This document shows, in pieces, positions 25,322 to 33,094 of a stretch of 64,000 nt of DNA. Below the pieces are notes generated by a model that was not told the DNA's origin, made no database searches, and saw nothing but the letters and a program-made list of their open reading frames with translations. The stretch spans positions 80,118-144,117 of the forward strand of contig JACJVZ010000004.1 of assembly GCA_020637445.1 (NCBI GenBank), read 5' to 3'. Both the position numbers and the translations under genes were made by a program. This DNA comes from Calditrichota bacterium. GTDB taxonomy: Bacteria > Electryoneota > RPQS01. Numbering within the stretch: the first letter of the stretch is position 1; each line of letters begins with the position of its first letter.

Positions 25322-27108
25322 AGCTATCTTCCATATATTCCAACTATCCGGATGAGTTCTCTACTGTGAAGTTTGAACCCGGACTGAATGTCATTTTGGG
25401 CGAGATTCGTTTTCCACAGAACATTGAGAAGGACTCGCACAATCTGGGGAAGTCAATTTTGGGGAAAATCATCGATTTTTGCCTTCTTTCAAAATCAACC
25501 AAGGAGCATTTTCTTCAGAAGCGGATAGCTGTATTCTCGAAGTTTGAATTTCTCCTTGAAATTGAGCTTCGGAAGAATGACTTTCTGACCATTAAGCGTG
25601 GAGTCTCTGACCCTAACAGAATTTCAATCAAGTACCATGACACCCGTTGGCAAGATTTCTCGAAACTTGAAGATGACGAATGGAGTCATTCCCTTCTTCC
25701 GTTTGACAAAGCAAAAGACATAGTCGACGGAAAACTCGATTTACACGGCTTGCGACCTTGGAGTTTTCGAAAGATCGTCCCCTTTTTAATTCGCTCACAA
25801 GACGACTACGACCAGATTTTTCAAGTCAAGAAGTTTGCTGGGCCTCATTCAGATTGGAAGCCCTTCATTGCTCATATACTTGGTTTCCCCTATGAAAATG
25901 TTGTCGAATTGTATAGTACAGAAGACGAAAAAGAAGCAAAGTCACAAGAAGAGTCGACGATTAGAAAGGAAGTTGGAGGTACTGTTGAAGATATCAGCAA
26001 GATTGACGGCACACTCCTTGTGAAACGTAGCGCATTTGATCGGAAGCGTATTCAACTCGATGAGTTTGATTTCAGAAAGTTTGATCAAGAGAAGATAAAA
26101 CTTGTCGCCGAGCAACTTGACTCACAAATCGCTCAACTGAATTCTGAGCGCTATTCATTGAACGCTGCAAGACGGCGTGTCAAAGAAGTCCTAACAGATG
26201 AAACCATATTGTTTGATCCAAAAAGGGCCGAGAGTTTGTTCGCAGAGGCGAATGTACTGTTCCCAGATCAGCTAAAGAAGGACTTTGTACAATTACTAGA
26301 GTTCAATCGAAAGATCACAGAAGAGCGAAGAAAGTACCTTAATGATGAACTTGCGGAGATAGAAGAAGGGGTATCCAGAATTGGCAAGGAGATCAATGCG
26401 CTTGGCGTTAAGAGAAAGAACGCGCTTAAGTTCCTAGGCGGAAGTGATGTAATAGAAAAGTTTAAGTCGATTAGCCAAGAGATGTCGAACCTTCAGGCTG
26501 ACATCATTAGCCTTGAAAGAAGGCGCGAATCACTTGCTCGGCTTCAATCGCTACGAGCTGAATTACGATCACTTAATAATAAGATTGAGCAGCTAAAAGA
26601 GGCTGTCGAGAATGACGTACTAAATGCTGAATCGAATGATACTTTTAGGAACATTCGTTTGTTTTTCAACGACATCGTTGAATCAGTAATCGGCCGAAAA
26701 GCTGTTTTAAGCGTTTCGCCGAACAGAGATGGACATCTAGAGTTCAAATATGATCTTTTAGACGTTCAAGAAAACCTCACAAGCCAAGGCGATGGCTTCA
26801 CTTACCGAAAGTTCCTGTGTATTGCTGCTGATTTGGCAATACTCAGAGCACATATTGATAGTGCATTCCCTCACTTTGTCTTTCACGATGGTGTGTTTGA
26901 CGCGCTTGATCCTCGTAAACGAATTAGTTTGATGCGTGTTATTAGATCATATTGCGACCTAGGACTTCAACATATTGTTACACTGATCGATTCTGATATT
27001 CCGGCTGTTCCTGAATCGGACGTCTCGTTCTTTAGTGACTCTGAAGTCGTCCTTCGATTGCATGACAATGGCGATCAAGGCCGGCTTTTCAAGATGCCAA
27101 TGTGGTAA
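25318..27108 (+). CDS. SMC/RecN-like ATPase of the DUF2326 type, ABC-3C core
   Basis: A 596-residue protein. The N-terminus (about 1-50) has FEPGLNVILGE and then NLGKSILGKIIDF, a Walker A-like loop split by an insertion, as in DUF2326 proteins. Residues about 205-445 form a long charged coiled coil. The C-terminal ATPase half has GDGFTYRKFLCIAADLAIL (signature-like) and FVFHDGVFDALDPRKR (Walker B-like with D-x(6)-D). DUF2326 proteins are the ABC ATPases of ABC three-component conflict systems and are proposed to sense invading nucleic acid or other signals. It is last in the operon and ends just before a strong terminator. The specific trigger is unknown. Confidence 0.82.
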   Translation: MKLSSIYSNYPDEFSTVKFEPGLNVILGEIRFPQNIEKDSHNLGKSILGKIIDFCLLSKSTKEHFLQKRIAVFSKFEFLLEIELRKNDFLTIKRGVSDPNRISIKYHDTRWQDFSKLEDDEWSHSLLPFDKAKDIVDGKLDLHGLRPWSFRKIVPFLIRSQDDYDQIFQVKKFAGPHSDWKPFIAHILGFPYENVVELYSTEDEKEAKSQEESTIRKEVGGTVEDISKIDGTLLVKRSAFDRKRIQLDEFDFRKFDQEKIKLVAEQLDSQIAQLNSERYSLNAARRRVKEVLTDETILFDPKRAESLFAEANVLFPDQLKKDFVQLLEFNRKITEERRKYLNDELAEIEEGVSRIGKEINALGVKRKNALKFLGGSDVIEKFKSISQEMSNLQADIISLERRRESLARLQSLRAELRSLNNKIEQLKEAVENDVLNAESNDTFRNIRLFFNDIVESVIGRKAVLSVSPNRDGHLEFKYDLLDVQENLTSQGDGFTYRKFLCIAADLAILRAHIDSAFPHFVFHDGVFDALDPRKRISLMRVIRSYCDLGLQHIVTLIDSDIPAVPESDVSFFSDSEVVLRLHDNGDQGRLFKMPMW

Positions 27109-27126
27109 CCCCTGGGATGCGGTGAT

Positions 27127-27157
27127 AAAACGGCGACCTTGCGGTCGCCGTTTTTTT
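27127..27157. terminator. Bidirectional terminator
   Basis: AAAACGGCGACC pairs with GGTCGCCGTTTT around TTGC, followed by TTT on the plus strand. It separates the convergent ATPase gene and the NtrC-type gene, whose stop codon overlaps the T-run. Confidence 0.85.
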
Positions 27158-28589
27158 AGCTTTCAATTTCTTCTCTAATTCCGTACTTCTTTAGTCTGTA
27201 GCGGAGGGTTTCGCGAGTCATCCTCAGGAATCTTGCGGCGGCGCTGGCGTTGTTGTGACAGTGGCGCATGGCGATTCTGATTAACTGCTTCTCCACCTCT
27301 TCCATGTTCACGCCGGACTGCGGGACATCGATTTGAAAACCGTTGTTCGCGTCGTGCATGAAGCTGTCCACGTCCGTCTCCGGCATTGAGGAAATACTCG
27401 GCGTGGGAGTCTCCTGCATCGGCAGAATCGCCAAGTCCGCGGGCGTAATCAGCGGGCCGCTGCCAATCAACACCGCGCGCTCGACGGCGTTGCGCAACTC
27501 ACGAATGTTTCCCGGCCAATTGTAACTCGTCAAAAGACGTTCGGCGTCGGGTGAAATGCCTTCAATGTTCTTTCCGAATTCGCGATTGAATCTATCGATG
27601 AAATGCTTTGCAATCGAAACCGTGTCGCGGCCGCGCTCACGCAGCGGCGGCAGATGCACACTGAAGACCGCGAGACGATAATATAAATCGCGGCGGAACT
27701 TGCCTGAGTCGATCTGCTCCATCAGGTTCGCATTCGTCGCGGCAATCAATCTGAATTTCATTTGAAGCGGCTGCGTGCCGCCGACTCTGCGGAAGGTGCG
27801 CTCTTCGATGACCTTCAAGAGTTTCACCTGAAGATTCAAAGGCATCTCGCCGATCTCGTCTAAGAAAAACGTTCCGCCGGACGCGACTTCAAACAGACCG
27901 CGCTTGCGCTGCTTGGCATCGGTGAACGCGCCTTTCTCGTAACCGAAGAGTTCGGCTTCCAACAAAGTTTCGGGCATCGCCGCGCAGTTGACTTCGACGA
28001 ACGGTTTGTCGGAATTGGGAGACGCCAAGTGAATCGCGTGCGCGACCAGTTCTTTTCCCGTTCCCGATTCGCCGGTCAGCAAAACCGTTGCAAACGGAAC
28101 CGCCGCGACTTTTTTGCTGGTCTCGATCACGCTGTGCATCTGATTGCATTCGCCAACCAGACGATCAAAACCGTAAACGGCTTTGCGTTCGTCGGACACG
28201 CGCTCGATTTCGCGGGAGGTGGCAACATTTTGCAATGCACGGTCGACCAGAAGCATGAGCTTTTCGAGATTTAGGGGTTTTCCCAGATAATCGAACGCGC
28301 CGTGCTTCAGAGCCTCGACCGCTTTTTCCGGTGAGGCCTGCCCGCTGATGATCAAAACGGGATGCTGTGGAGAAATTTCATGGATCTGTTGACAGAGTTC
28401 AACACCGTCAATACCGCCCGGCAACCCGACGTCGAGGATCGACAAATCCGGCGCCATCGTGCGCATCTTCTCCAGACCGACCGTAGCGTCTTCCGCTTCA
28501 ATAACTTCGTAATCTTTGATCTCCGCGACCTGTCGAATGATCTCTCGAATGTCGCGGTCGTCATCCACAACCAACAGTGTTGCTTGCAT
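27156..28589 (-). CDS. Sigma-54-dependent NtrC-family response regulator
   Basis: I chose the ATG at 28589 (477 residues), preceded by GGCGGGGAC; a TTG 10 codons upstream is less likely. The receiver domain (1-120) has phosphoacceptor Asp53 and Lys104. The AAA+ domain has Walker A GESGTGKE (173-180), GAFTDA (220-225) in place of the canonical GAFTGA sigma-54 contact loop, and Walker B GGTFFLDEIGE. The C-terminus carries a Fis-type helix-turn-helix (NASAAARFLRMTRETLRYRLKK). No sensor kinase lies nearby, so it is an orphan here. Targets cannot be seen. The loop variant occurs in some family members and probably still works with sigma-54. Confidence 0.92.
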   Translation of the reverse strand: MQATLLVVDDDRDIREIIRQVAEIKDYEVIEAEDATVGLEKMRTMAPDLSILDVGLPGGIDGVELCQQIHEISPQHPVLIISGQASPEKAVEALKHGAFDYLGKPLNLEKLMLLVDRALQNVATSREIERVSDERKAVYGFDRLVGECNQMHSVIETSKKVAAVPFATVLLTGESGTGKELVAHAIHLASPNSDKPFVEVNCAAMPETLLEAELFGYEKGAFTDAKQRKRGLFEVASGGTFFLDEIGEMPLNLQVKLLKVIEERTFRRVGGTQPLQMKFRLIAATNANLMEQIDSGKFRRDLYYRLAVFSVHLPPLRERGRDTVSIAKHFIDRFNREFGKNIEGISPDAERLLTSYNWPGNIRELRNAVERAVLIGSGPLITPADLAILPMQETPTPSISSMPETDVDSFMHDANNGFQIDVPQSGVNMEEVEKQLIRIAMRHCHNNASAAARFLRMTRETLRYRLKKYGIREEIES

Positions 28590-28868
28590 GTCCCCGCCGG
28601 GTTTGTTGTGTTCAACCAACTTTGCTCAAAACAACCATGCAAGTAAAGGGCCACCCGGTTGAAAACCGGGGAACGTGACGCTTCGCGAGGGCTGAAAGTT
28701 TGTAAGGTGGTTTAGGGTGTTATGGAGAGGTGAAGTGAAGTCAGAAGTATGAAGTCAGAAGTCAGAAAGGTATGAGGTATGAGGTAAGAGGTATGAACCG
28801 AGCAATAGATGATTGATTTTCTGGCAACGGTGTAGTACATTTTGATATGCAAGCGGCACACGGTTTTG
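28590..28868. other. Divergent intergenic region
   Basis: It holds a small hairpin (CCCGGTT 28654-28660 with AACCGGG 28664-28670) and a simple tract of GAAGTCAGAAGTATGAAGTC / GAGGTATGAGGTAAGAGG type (about 28735-28798). No gene is seen. Confidence 0.5.
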
Positions 28869-28947
28869 GGAGGCCTTGATGATAACGCGAATTCTATCTG
28901 CATTCAATCTTCTGAAACGGGTGGGGTTCGCGGTTTTGTTGTTGGGG
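28869..28947 (+). repeat. Shared RBS/signal-peptide segment, copy 2
   Basis: It runs from GGAGGCCTTGATGATAACG to the GTTGTTGGG end of the leader-coding part, nearly identical to 20194-20115 (minus) and 61369-61446. Confidence 0.85.
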
Positions 28948-30666
28948 GTTGCGAACACTGCTATTGCACAGCCACAAGCGCCGATTGAGTGGGGAGAAAT
29001 CAGGTTGCTGCAGCAAGCACCTAGCCAGTACTACGCAAATGAAGTCTACACTTTTGGCGATACACTTGTCCTGCTTGCAGGTTATCCGTCGTCTTCACCG
29101 CGTTCAGCGGCAGCCTGCATCAGTCCCGACAATGGCGAGACATGGAGCCCTTGGCATGCCTTCATAAACCAAGATGAAGTGCTTGGCATGTATGCGGCCA
29201 CGGTTGCCTTCACAAGTCAAGGGATCTTTGTCATGGCGACCAAACGAGTGGGAGATCAGTTTCACAAAGGGCTGTATCGAACCTATGATCTTGGACAAAC
29301 ATGGCTGGATCCCTTAAGCACACGCAACAGCAATCTCCGGGCATACGCAGAACGCAATGACACGATCTTCGTGGCCAGTGGCTATGATACGGTCATGTGG
29401 ACTGCCGACCAGGGGGCACACTACAGCGCAAACCGAGTTGCGGGTTTCGGTCCGAACAGTCCAATATTGGACATTTCCACAGGCAATGGCTGGTTACATG
29501 TTGTTGGTCTTAGCGAAAGAACCGATCACGATCCTTTGTGGCATTTGCTTTACAGCCGAGCGCCGCTTTACAATGGAGCATTCGGCCCGGTACAACGCCT
29601 AAGTCGGTTGGATCGCGATTTCATGTATTGGCCAGTAGTAGCATTCGATGAGTTGGGTCGGGGAATGATCGGAGCATCGGCTGACATACCGCCCTACGGC
29701 AATCCAGATCAAATGACTTGGCGCTTTGTTAGCGAGGATGACGGCTTGACTTGGAGCGGGCCCGATACTCTTACGCCGATTGAAAGCGGAGGGGGAACCC
29801 GGATCGCAATGCGGGGAAAGTACTGGGCGATTTTCTGGGGAGACTCAACTCGAGAGGAAGGTTTCGATCGAGGCACCTACCTATATCAGCTTTCAGCAAA
29901 CGAGGGAAGAAGCTGGTTACCCATACACCAAATTACCGATGACTCGACTATAGGCAACACGAATCGAGGATTTGAAATTCGTGGAAACGAAGTGAGACTT
30001 AATACGGCTTCTCACTATCATGATGGGGAATATGGTCAGTATTTTCACCAGTTAGTGGGGATCATCCACCCTGACACATTGTTACCTGTGATCCAAGAGG
30101 CAAGACAGCTCGCGGACACGCTGTCGGGGGGATCAACCGTCGAGTTTCTTGCAACGGCCACAGATAGTGATTCGCTTTGGCGAATGCAAGTGGTACTTCG
30201 CGCCGGAGCGAGTGATGATTCGGTAGTTGTTCCACTTGAGGAATCAGCGGAATCGCAGTATTCCGGTCTCTGGTTGGTTCCACAAGAAACAGGGGAATGG
30301 TTCTACTACTATCGAGCGGAAGACATGTGGGAAAATGTGACCACGACGACGGTTGATACGCTTTTTGTTGGCACACTAAGTGGTACCGCGCACTTGCCAA
30401 GTCTTGTTAGTGCGCTTGATCTTGATGTCTTTCCGAATCCTTTTAACTCGACATTGCGTGTTACGCTGGTTGCGCCGCTGAATTCTGATGTTTCGGTGTT
30501 GCTGTATGATTTGTTGGGGCGGGAGGTGGATGTGATTTATCGGGGGCGGCTCTCGTCAAATACGATTTCTTATGCTGCGCCTGCTGCGCTCTCTAGTGGG
30601 GTTTATTTTGTGCGGGCGAGTACTTCTTCGCAGGTGAGTTTGAAGAAGGTGGTGCTGCTTAAGTGA
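28879..30666 (+). CDS. Secreted BNR/sialidase-like propeller, T9SS cargo
   Basis: ATG at 28879, 595 residues, with GGGAGG about 6 bp upstream. The signal peptide (about 1-32) ends NTAIAQ. BNR/Asp-box motifs recur (SPDNGETWS, DLGQTW, SEDDGLTWSG, SANEGRSW), predicting a six-bladed sialidase-like beta-propeller. The catalytic arginine triad and nucleophilic tyrosine of true sialidases are not evident, so enzymatic activity is doubtful. A short Ig-like region (about 395-500) precedes a T9SS sorting domain (FPNPFN ... KVVLLK). Both its leader and its sorting domain match the interrupted FG-GAP gene at 18607, though the middle parts differ. Confidence 0.8.
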   Translation: MITRILSAFNLLKRVGFAVLLLGVANTAIAQPQAPIEWGEIRLLQQAPSQYYANEVYTFGDTLVLLAGYPSSSPRSAAACISPDNGETWSPWHAFINQDEVLGMYAATVAFTSQGIFVMATKRVGDQFHKGLYRTYDLGQTWLDPLSTRNSNLRAYAERNDTIFVASGYDTVMWTADQGAHYSANRVAGFGPNSPILDISTGNGWLHVVGLSERTDHDPLWHLLYSRAPLYNGAFGPVQRLSRLDRDFMYWPVVAFDELGRGMIGASADIPPYGNPDQMTWRFVSEDDGLTWSGPDTLTPIESGGGTRIAMRGKYWAIFWGDSTREEGFDRGTYLYQLSANEGRSWLPIHQITDDSTIGNTNRGFEIRGNEVRLNTASHYHDGEYGQYFHQLVGIIHPDTLLPVIQEARQLADTLSGGSTVEFLATATDSDSLWRMQVVLRAGASDDSVVVPLEESAESQYSGLWLVPQETGEWFYYYRAEDMWENVTTTTVDTLFVGTLSGTAHLPSLVSALDLDVFPNPFNSTLRVTLVAPLNSDVSVLLYDLLGREVDVIYRGRLSSNTISYAAPAALSSGVYFVRASTSSQVSLKKVVLLK

Positions 30667-31238
30667 AGGATAAGGGATGGGGGATGGAAGCGGGTGGTTT
30701 GGGGTTTCGGGTTGCGCTTGGGATGGTGGCGTCCTTTTAATAGGTCCCTACGGGATGACAGCGTTTTACATTTTGGTTTTCACTTTTGGGGTCTGTGGTA
30801 CTTATTCATAGGTCCTTACAGAGGATGACGGAAGTTCGGGGCACCCGCAGCGGGTGCCGCCGCGATGAAAGCGGAGGAGTTTTTGGGTTGCGCTTGGGGT
30901 GGTTGCGTCCTTTTGCAAGATCCTTCCAGGATGACAAGGCGCGGGACGAATTCGGGTTGCGATTGAAGTGGTAACGTCCTTTTAGTAGGTCCCTACGGGA
31001 TGACAGGTGTTTTGTTTTCTCAGTTTGCACTTCAGATGGTGGCGTTTTTTGAGTAGATCCTTATCCTTCCGAGGACAGGCGCCGGATGACAGAAGGCGGA
31101 GTTTCGATTTGGGATTTTCGATTTTCTCGGAAGCCCCCCTTAATCCCCCCAAAACTGCTACGCAGATTTGGGGGGAGAGCGGAATCGAAAAACCCCGACG
31201 TTGCCGTCGGGGTTTTTTGTGAACTGAAATGCGAAACG
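30667..31238. repeat. Intergenic repeat cluster, no gene
   Basis: It contains at least five copies of the TTGCGCTTGGGGTGGTGGCG...TAGGTCC(C/T)TAC...GGATGACAG module (about 30700-30760, 30800-30835, 30880-30935, 30955-31005, 31020-31090), a GGCACCCGCAGCGGGTGCCGCC element (30838-30866) and an inverted C6/G6 palindrome (31129-31176). All run opposite to the copies near 18100. Confidence 0.8.
31188..31218. terminator. Bidirectional terminator
   Basis: AAAAACCCCGACG pairs with CGTCGGGGTTTTT around TTGC. T-runs are present on both strands. It ends the minus-strand gene pair at 31239-32624. Confidence 0.85.
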
Positions 31239-32045
31239 TCAGCGGCTTGGAAGCACTGCGGGAATCCAGGTTGCATCGAACTCGACGTAGTCAACCCAAA
31301 CGGATTCTTCCGAGTCATTTGTCCAGAGGGTGAGTCTTAGCGAATACGTTCCGGCCGGAAGATTCTGAAGTGACTGGCAGAAGAGATCACCGGGTGCGAC
31401 ATTTTTCACGGTCCGTGAAAAAGCTACGATTTGGCCAAAGTCGTCCAGCAATTCGAGACGGCCACTCCATACAACACCGTCATTTTGCGGCGTTTCATCC
31501 ACTACCGCAGTCGCGAAGAAGGTGATAACGGAGTTTGCATTGGTCGCAAAAGTCGTAGACAATACATCTGTCTCATCATTGACCACGCCATCGTCGACGT
31601 TATAGACTTGCTTGAAACCACCGCTGGACGTGTTGCCGGCAACGCGAGCGGAATCCGCGATACGCGCGGTGTCGGCGAAACACGAATAGAATGCGTAGGG
31701 CACTGCGGCGATGAATTGACGCGGAGTCATATAGACGTCGTCATAAGATAGCCCGAGCCACGCGCCTTCGGCGGGGAAATCTGAGAGCATCAGAGGATGT
31801 CCCCACCCGAGAGTGACTTCGAAGACACCGTTGACGACGGTGACGGAATCCCACTCAGACCAGATCGGCGGACCGCCGAAAGCCCCGGTGTAGATATGGA
31901 ACCCAACTTCATAGACGCCGTCAGGCATGATGTTGCCGTCCTGATCCGTAAACACCGCTTGGTAGTTCATCATGGTCGGACCGTTCGCGAAGGAAGGGGC
32001 AACCACAGCCAGCATAAGGGCAAACAAGAGAACAGCGAGTCTCAT
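31239..32045 (-). CDS. Secreted protein of tail-fibre-like FCB family
   Basis: A 268-residue protein with a signal peptide (about 1-20, ending SFAN). The beginning of the mature part, MNYQAVFTDQDGNIMPDGVYEVGFHIYTG, followed by VNGVFEVTLGWGHPL and PRQFIAAVPYAFYS, matches a family of extracellular proteins in FCB bacteria that start M-x-Y-Q-G-x-L-x-D and often carry tail-fibre-like C-termini. The second half (about 135-268) is a beta-sandwich-like region I do not recognise. It follows the small T9SS protein on the same strand with a 30-bp gap, so the two are probably cotranscribed. No sorting domain is seen. Confidence 0.7.
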   Translation of the reverse strand: MRLAVLLFALMLAVVAPSFANGPTMMNYQAVFTDQDGNIMPDGVYEVGFHIYTGAFGGPPIWSEWDSVTVVNGVFEVTLGWGHPLMLSDFPAEGAWLGLSYDDVYMTPRQFIAAVPYAFYSCFADTARIADSARVAGNTSSGGFKQVYNVDDGVVNDETDVLSTTFATNANSVITFFATAVVDETPQNDGVVWSGRLELLDDFGQIVAFSRTVKNVAPGDLFCQSLQNLPAGTYSLRLTLWTNDSEESVWVDYVEFDATWIPAVLPSR

Positions 32046-32075
32046 GGAGAGAATATCCTGAAATGAAAAATTAGA

Positions 32076-32624
32076 TTACTTAAGAAGCGTCAGTTTGCGC
32101 ACTTGGACGCGAGACGAGTGGGACAAGCGCGCGAAATATTCACCGGAGGGCAGCGTGGCGCCGTTTTGCGCGAGACCGTCCCACGTGATGTGATGGAGAC
32201 CGGGAGCGAGATCGCTCAGGTCATAGGAACGAACTTGTTGTCCGAGCAGATTGAAAATGGTCAATTCGCCTGCGCCCGCTTTGTCGAGCGAGAAGGGAAT
32301 AACCGTGCTGGGATTGAAGGGATTGGGATAATTTTGCTCGAGTCCGAAATTCAGGGGGACTTCAGCAGGCTGTTGGGGAGTAGCCGAGGGTCTGAGCAGG
32401 AATTGCTGCAAGACACGGACATAGCCGGAGTGCATGACAGCGCCGCTGCTGGTGGTGCCGAAATACCCGACGATCGGCTGGCCGAGGTAGCCCTGAATAA
32501 ATCCTGACGTGCCGCCCGTGCCGCTATTGGTGCTGAGCGTCATAGGCAGTTTTGCGTTTTGCGCCCAGAGTGAAAACGGCACAAGGCAAAGGACGATGAG
32601 GAAAGATAGGGATTTTCGATTCAC
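32076..32624 (-). CDS. Small secreted T9SS-type-A protein
   Basis: A 182-residue protein: signal peptide (about 1-21, ending LWAQ), a short mature region of about 75 residues (TNSGTGGTSGFIQGYLGQPIVGYF) and a complete T9SS sorting domain (YPNPFNPSTVIPF ... RKLTLLK, about 98-182). More than half the mature protein is sorting signal. The mature part is typical of short FCB proteins found directly before M-N-Y-Q-type secreted proteins, as here. Function unknown. It is the first gene of a two-gene unit. Confidence 0.8.
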   Translation of the reverse strand: MNRKSLSFLIVLCLVPFSLWAQNAKLPMTLSTNSGTGGTSGFIQGYLGQPIVGYFGTTSSGAVMHSGYVRVLQQFLLRPSATPQQPAEVPLNFGLEQNYPNPFNPSTVIPFSLDKAGAGELTIFNLLGQQVRSYDLSDLAPGLHHITWDGLAQNGATLPSGEYFARLSHSSRVQVRKLTLLK

Positions 32625-33094
32625 GAGCGCGCTCTGTGACAGATGATATGCGAAATTCCTTAGGCCGGAATTGGGGCCGCAGGAGTGTAAGCCAAATCTT
32701 GGGATAGGTTTAGACCGGAAGAATTGGACAGAAACCTATGTGATTCAGCACTCAAAACTAACTATTTAGGCTTTGAAAGTCAAGGCGATTCGTGAACTTA
32801 GGGCAAATCTGGGGCCGTTAGATTGGAGCGAAATGGTGTGATTGGGTGAGATTGAGAGGTGATTCCTCTGATTCGTTGACGGGCCGCAACATCATGTGTG
32901 GGGCTATACTGTTAAAAGCATGATAAGAATGAATTTGAAGACGAAGAAGTGGTATATTAGTATTGGTATTGCATTTTCCAAAAGTGCGGATTGGGATTGC
33001 ATAAGGCATCCTCCTGCAATATATTAGTTATACTTGCAAAAGAAACACGAAACATAAATTGCAGGGCAAAACCTAACAAGCAGAGGATGAAAGA
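32625..33094. promoter_or_regulatory. Divergent promoter region, no gene
   Basis: The 470-bp AT-rich gap lies between the minus-strand T9SS gene and the large plus-strand T9SS gene and must hold both promoters. CAATATATTAGTTATACTTG (about 33018-33037) is AT-rich promoter-like DNA with a near-palindromic TGCAA/TTGCA ending. AGAGGA precedes the ATG at 33095. No repeats of the other families are seen here. Confidence 0.4.

Noticed and set aside
24130..27108. Considered whether the three-gene operon is a Mrr-type restriction system with a separate methylase
   Set aside because: No methyltransferase is present, and the SMC-like ATPase with a small middle protein fits ABC three-component systems better.
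28879..30666. True sialidase activity
   Set aside because: Asp-box motifs are present but the arginine triad and nucleophilic tyrosine are not evident, so only a propeller fold is claimed.
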